Assembly: GCA_947448025.1 (NCBI GenBank) | Contig: CANFLV010000006.1 | Coordinates: forward strand, 1-64,000 | DNA: 64,000 bases | Origin: Oxalobacteraceae bacterium | Lineage (GTDB): Bacteria; Pseudomonadota; Gammaproteobacteria; Burkholderiales; Burkholderiaceae_D | Direction: 5' to 3' | Part shown: positions 63,457 to 64,000 of the stretch, piece after piece | Position numbering within the stretch: the stretch's first letter is position 1 | How the letters are laid out: the number at the start of each line of letters is the position of its first letter | Position numbers and translations under genes: made by a program | Notes under the pieces: model-generated | Database searches by the model: none | The model's input: the letters and a program-made list of their open reading frames with translations, nothing else | What the model was told of the DNA's origin: nothing

Positions 63457-63900
63457 CTAGTTCCTGTTCGCGCCTGATATTTGAATCACATTGCTCGCAT
63501 TCGACAGCTCATCCTGCATGCGCTCAATATCGGCAAGGATGGCCACCAGCGATTCCAGCCAGGGATAACGCGCGTACCGCAAAGTCCGGTTGCCTGCTTC
63601 AAGGCTTATCAGGAATTTTTGCGTGAGGATATGCGGGTGGAGTGTGCTGCAAACGCCGCCGTGAATTTGTGCGCGCCGGCCAAGATAGGCGAGCGCGCAG
63701 GCGCGTTTGTAGGCAGACAGATTGCCATAGGTGGCAACCATCGCATCTTTGTCATGCTGTCGTTTGCTGAATTGAAGATAGGCCTTCCAATCGCCTTCGC
63801 GAATGTCGATTGGTTCCATGCCCGTATTGGCGGTCACGGATGTGCCGTGATTGGCAGGGTTGTTCGCGCTTTTTTCGTCCAAGTTTCCAGCTGCTGACAC
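63457..63900 (-). CDS. Hypothetical protein, unknown
   Basis: 147 aa, soluble. Central part REGDWKAYLQFSKRQHDKDAMVATYGNLSAYKRACALAYLGRRAQIHGG looks helical; a later helix is SLVAILADIERMQDEL. No motif recognised. It converges on the lipoprotein gene with a 7-bp gap. Positions 63901-64000 hold no supported feature. Confidence 0.6.
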   Translation of the reverse strand: MSAAGNLDEKSANNPANHGTSVTANTGMEPIDIREGDWKAYLQFSKRQHDKDAMVATYGNLSAYKRACALAYLGRRAQIHGGVCSTLHPHILTQKFLISLEAGNRTLRYARYPWLESLVAILADIERMQDELSNASNVIQISGANRN

Positions 63901-64000
63901 ACGATTCTCCGGTCTTGCATTGTCAATGATTACCCATGCCGGAAGATTCAGGCCATGGCGCTACACGTCACCTCAATTGCTTCGATGATTTCTCGTCGAT

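Noticed and set aside
1-64000. CRISPR arrays, rRNA genes, prophage modules
   Set aside because: None seen on reading through; the repeats found are too few and too unlike each other for a CRISPR array.

Overview
The window looks like chromosomal DNA of a betaproteobacterium, most likely Burkholderiales and probably Oxalobacteraceae. I infer this from gene content and protein style: betaproteobacterial porins, a TIGR02450-type Trp-rich protein, DUF1289, and C-P lyase gene order. No 16S rRNA is present, so the family-level placement is not proven. Coding density is high and most operons use 4-base ATGA or GTGA start/stop overlaps.

Positions 1-23 kb form a phosphorus-scavenging island. It begins with the end of pstB and with phoU. 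Next come two apparent lipid-remodelling units. The first is btaA (a betaine/homoserine-lipid enzyme) coupled to a GNAT-like protein, with no btaB methyltransferase in view. The second is a PlcP-type phospholipase C, an MGDG-synthase-like glycosyltransferase and a small membrane protein. A His-rich 82-aa protein lies between them. An OprB-type porin, a ZntB/CorA transporter and a general porin follow. The island ends with phosphonate genes: phnCDE, an HD-domain oxygenase of the PhnZ/TmpB kind and a GNAT on the plus strand; a second phnM and a DUF1045-PhnN fusion on the minus strand; then phnGHIJKLM. By eye I find PhoB-box-like 11-bp repeats before btaA, the His-rich gene, plcP, oprB, phnC and the minus-strand phnM. 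Most have a -10-like hexamer about 10 bp further on, so the island reads as one Pho regulon: importing phosphate, breaking down phospholipids and replacing them with P-free lipids, and importing and cleaving phosphonates.

Positions 23-38 kb are more mixed. They hold tRNA-Ser(GGA) with an extended -10 promoter, an unknown zinc-ribbon-like protein, a VOC protein, SOS-controlled umuDC, a SulP-STAS-cNMP fusion transporter, the yejABEF peptide importer, a 'translational machinery' protein, a VOC pseudogene with an in-frame stop, a roughly 137-bp repeat element and a GIY-YIG-like protein.

Positions 38-61 kb are mostly housekeeping and transport: gnd-zwf, a ketimine reductase/ornithine cyclodeaminase homologue, a persulfide dioxygenase followed by a SulP transporter, a second metallo-beta-lactamase-fold protein, an SDR and Trp-rich pair, an 8-oxoguanine-deaminase-like enzyme divergent from a nucleoside-type ABC importer that lacks a binding protein in view, EamA, thioesterase, SRAP, OPT and a TonB receptor.

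Positions 61-64 kb hold a repeat-rich intergenic region with a second copy of the 37-kb repeat, arfB, a predicted minus-strand small RNA carrying two anti-Shine-Dalgarno motifs, DUF1289, a degenerate tRNA-Trp-like sequence and small hypothetical genes. No rRNA, CRISPR array, prophage or intact insertion sequence was seen.
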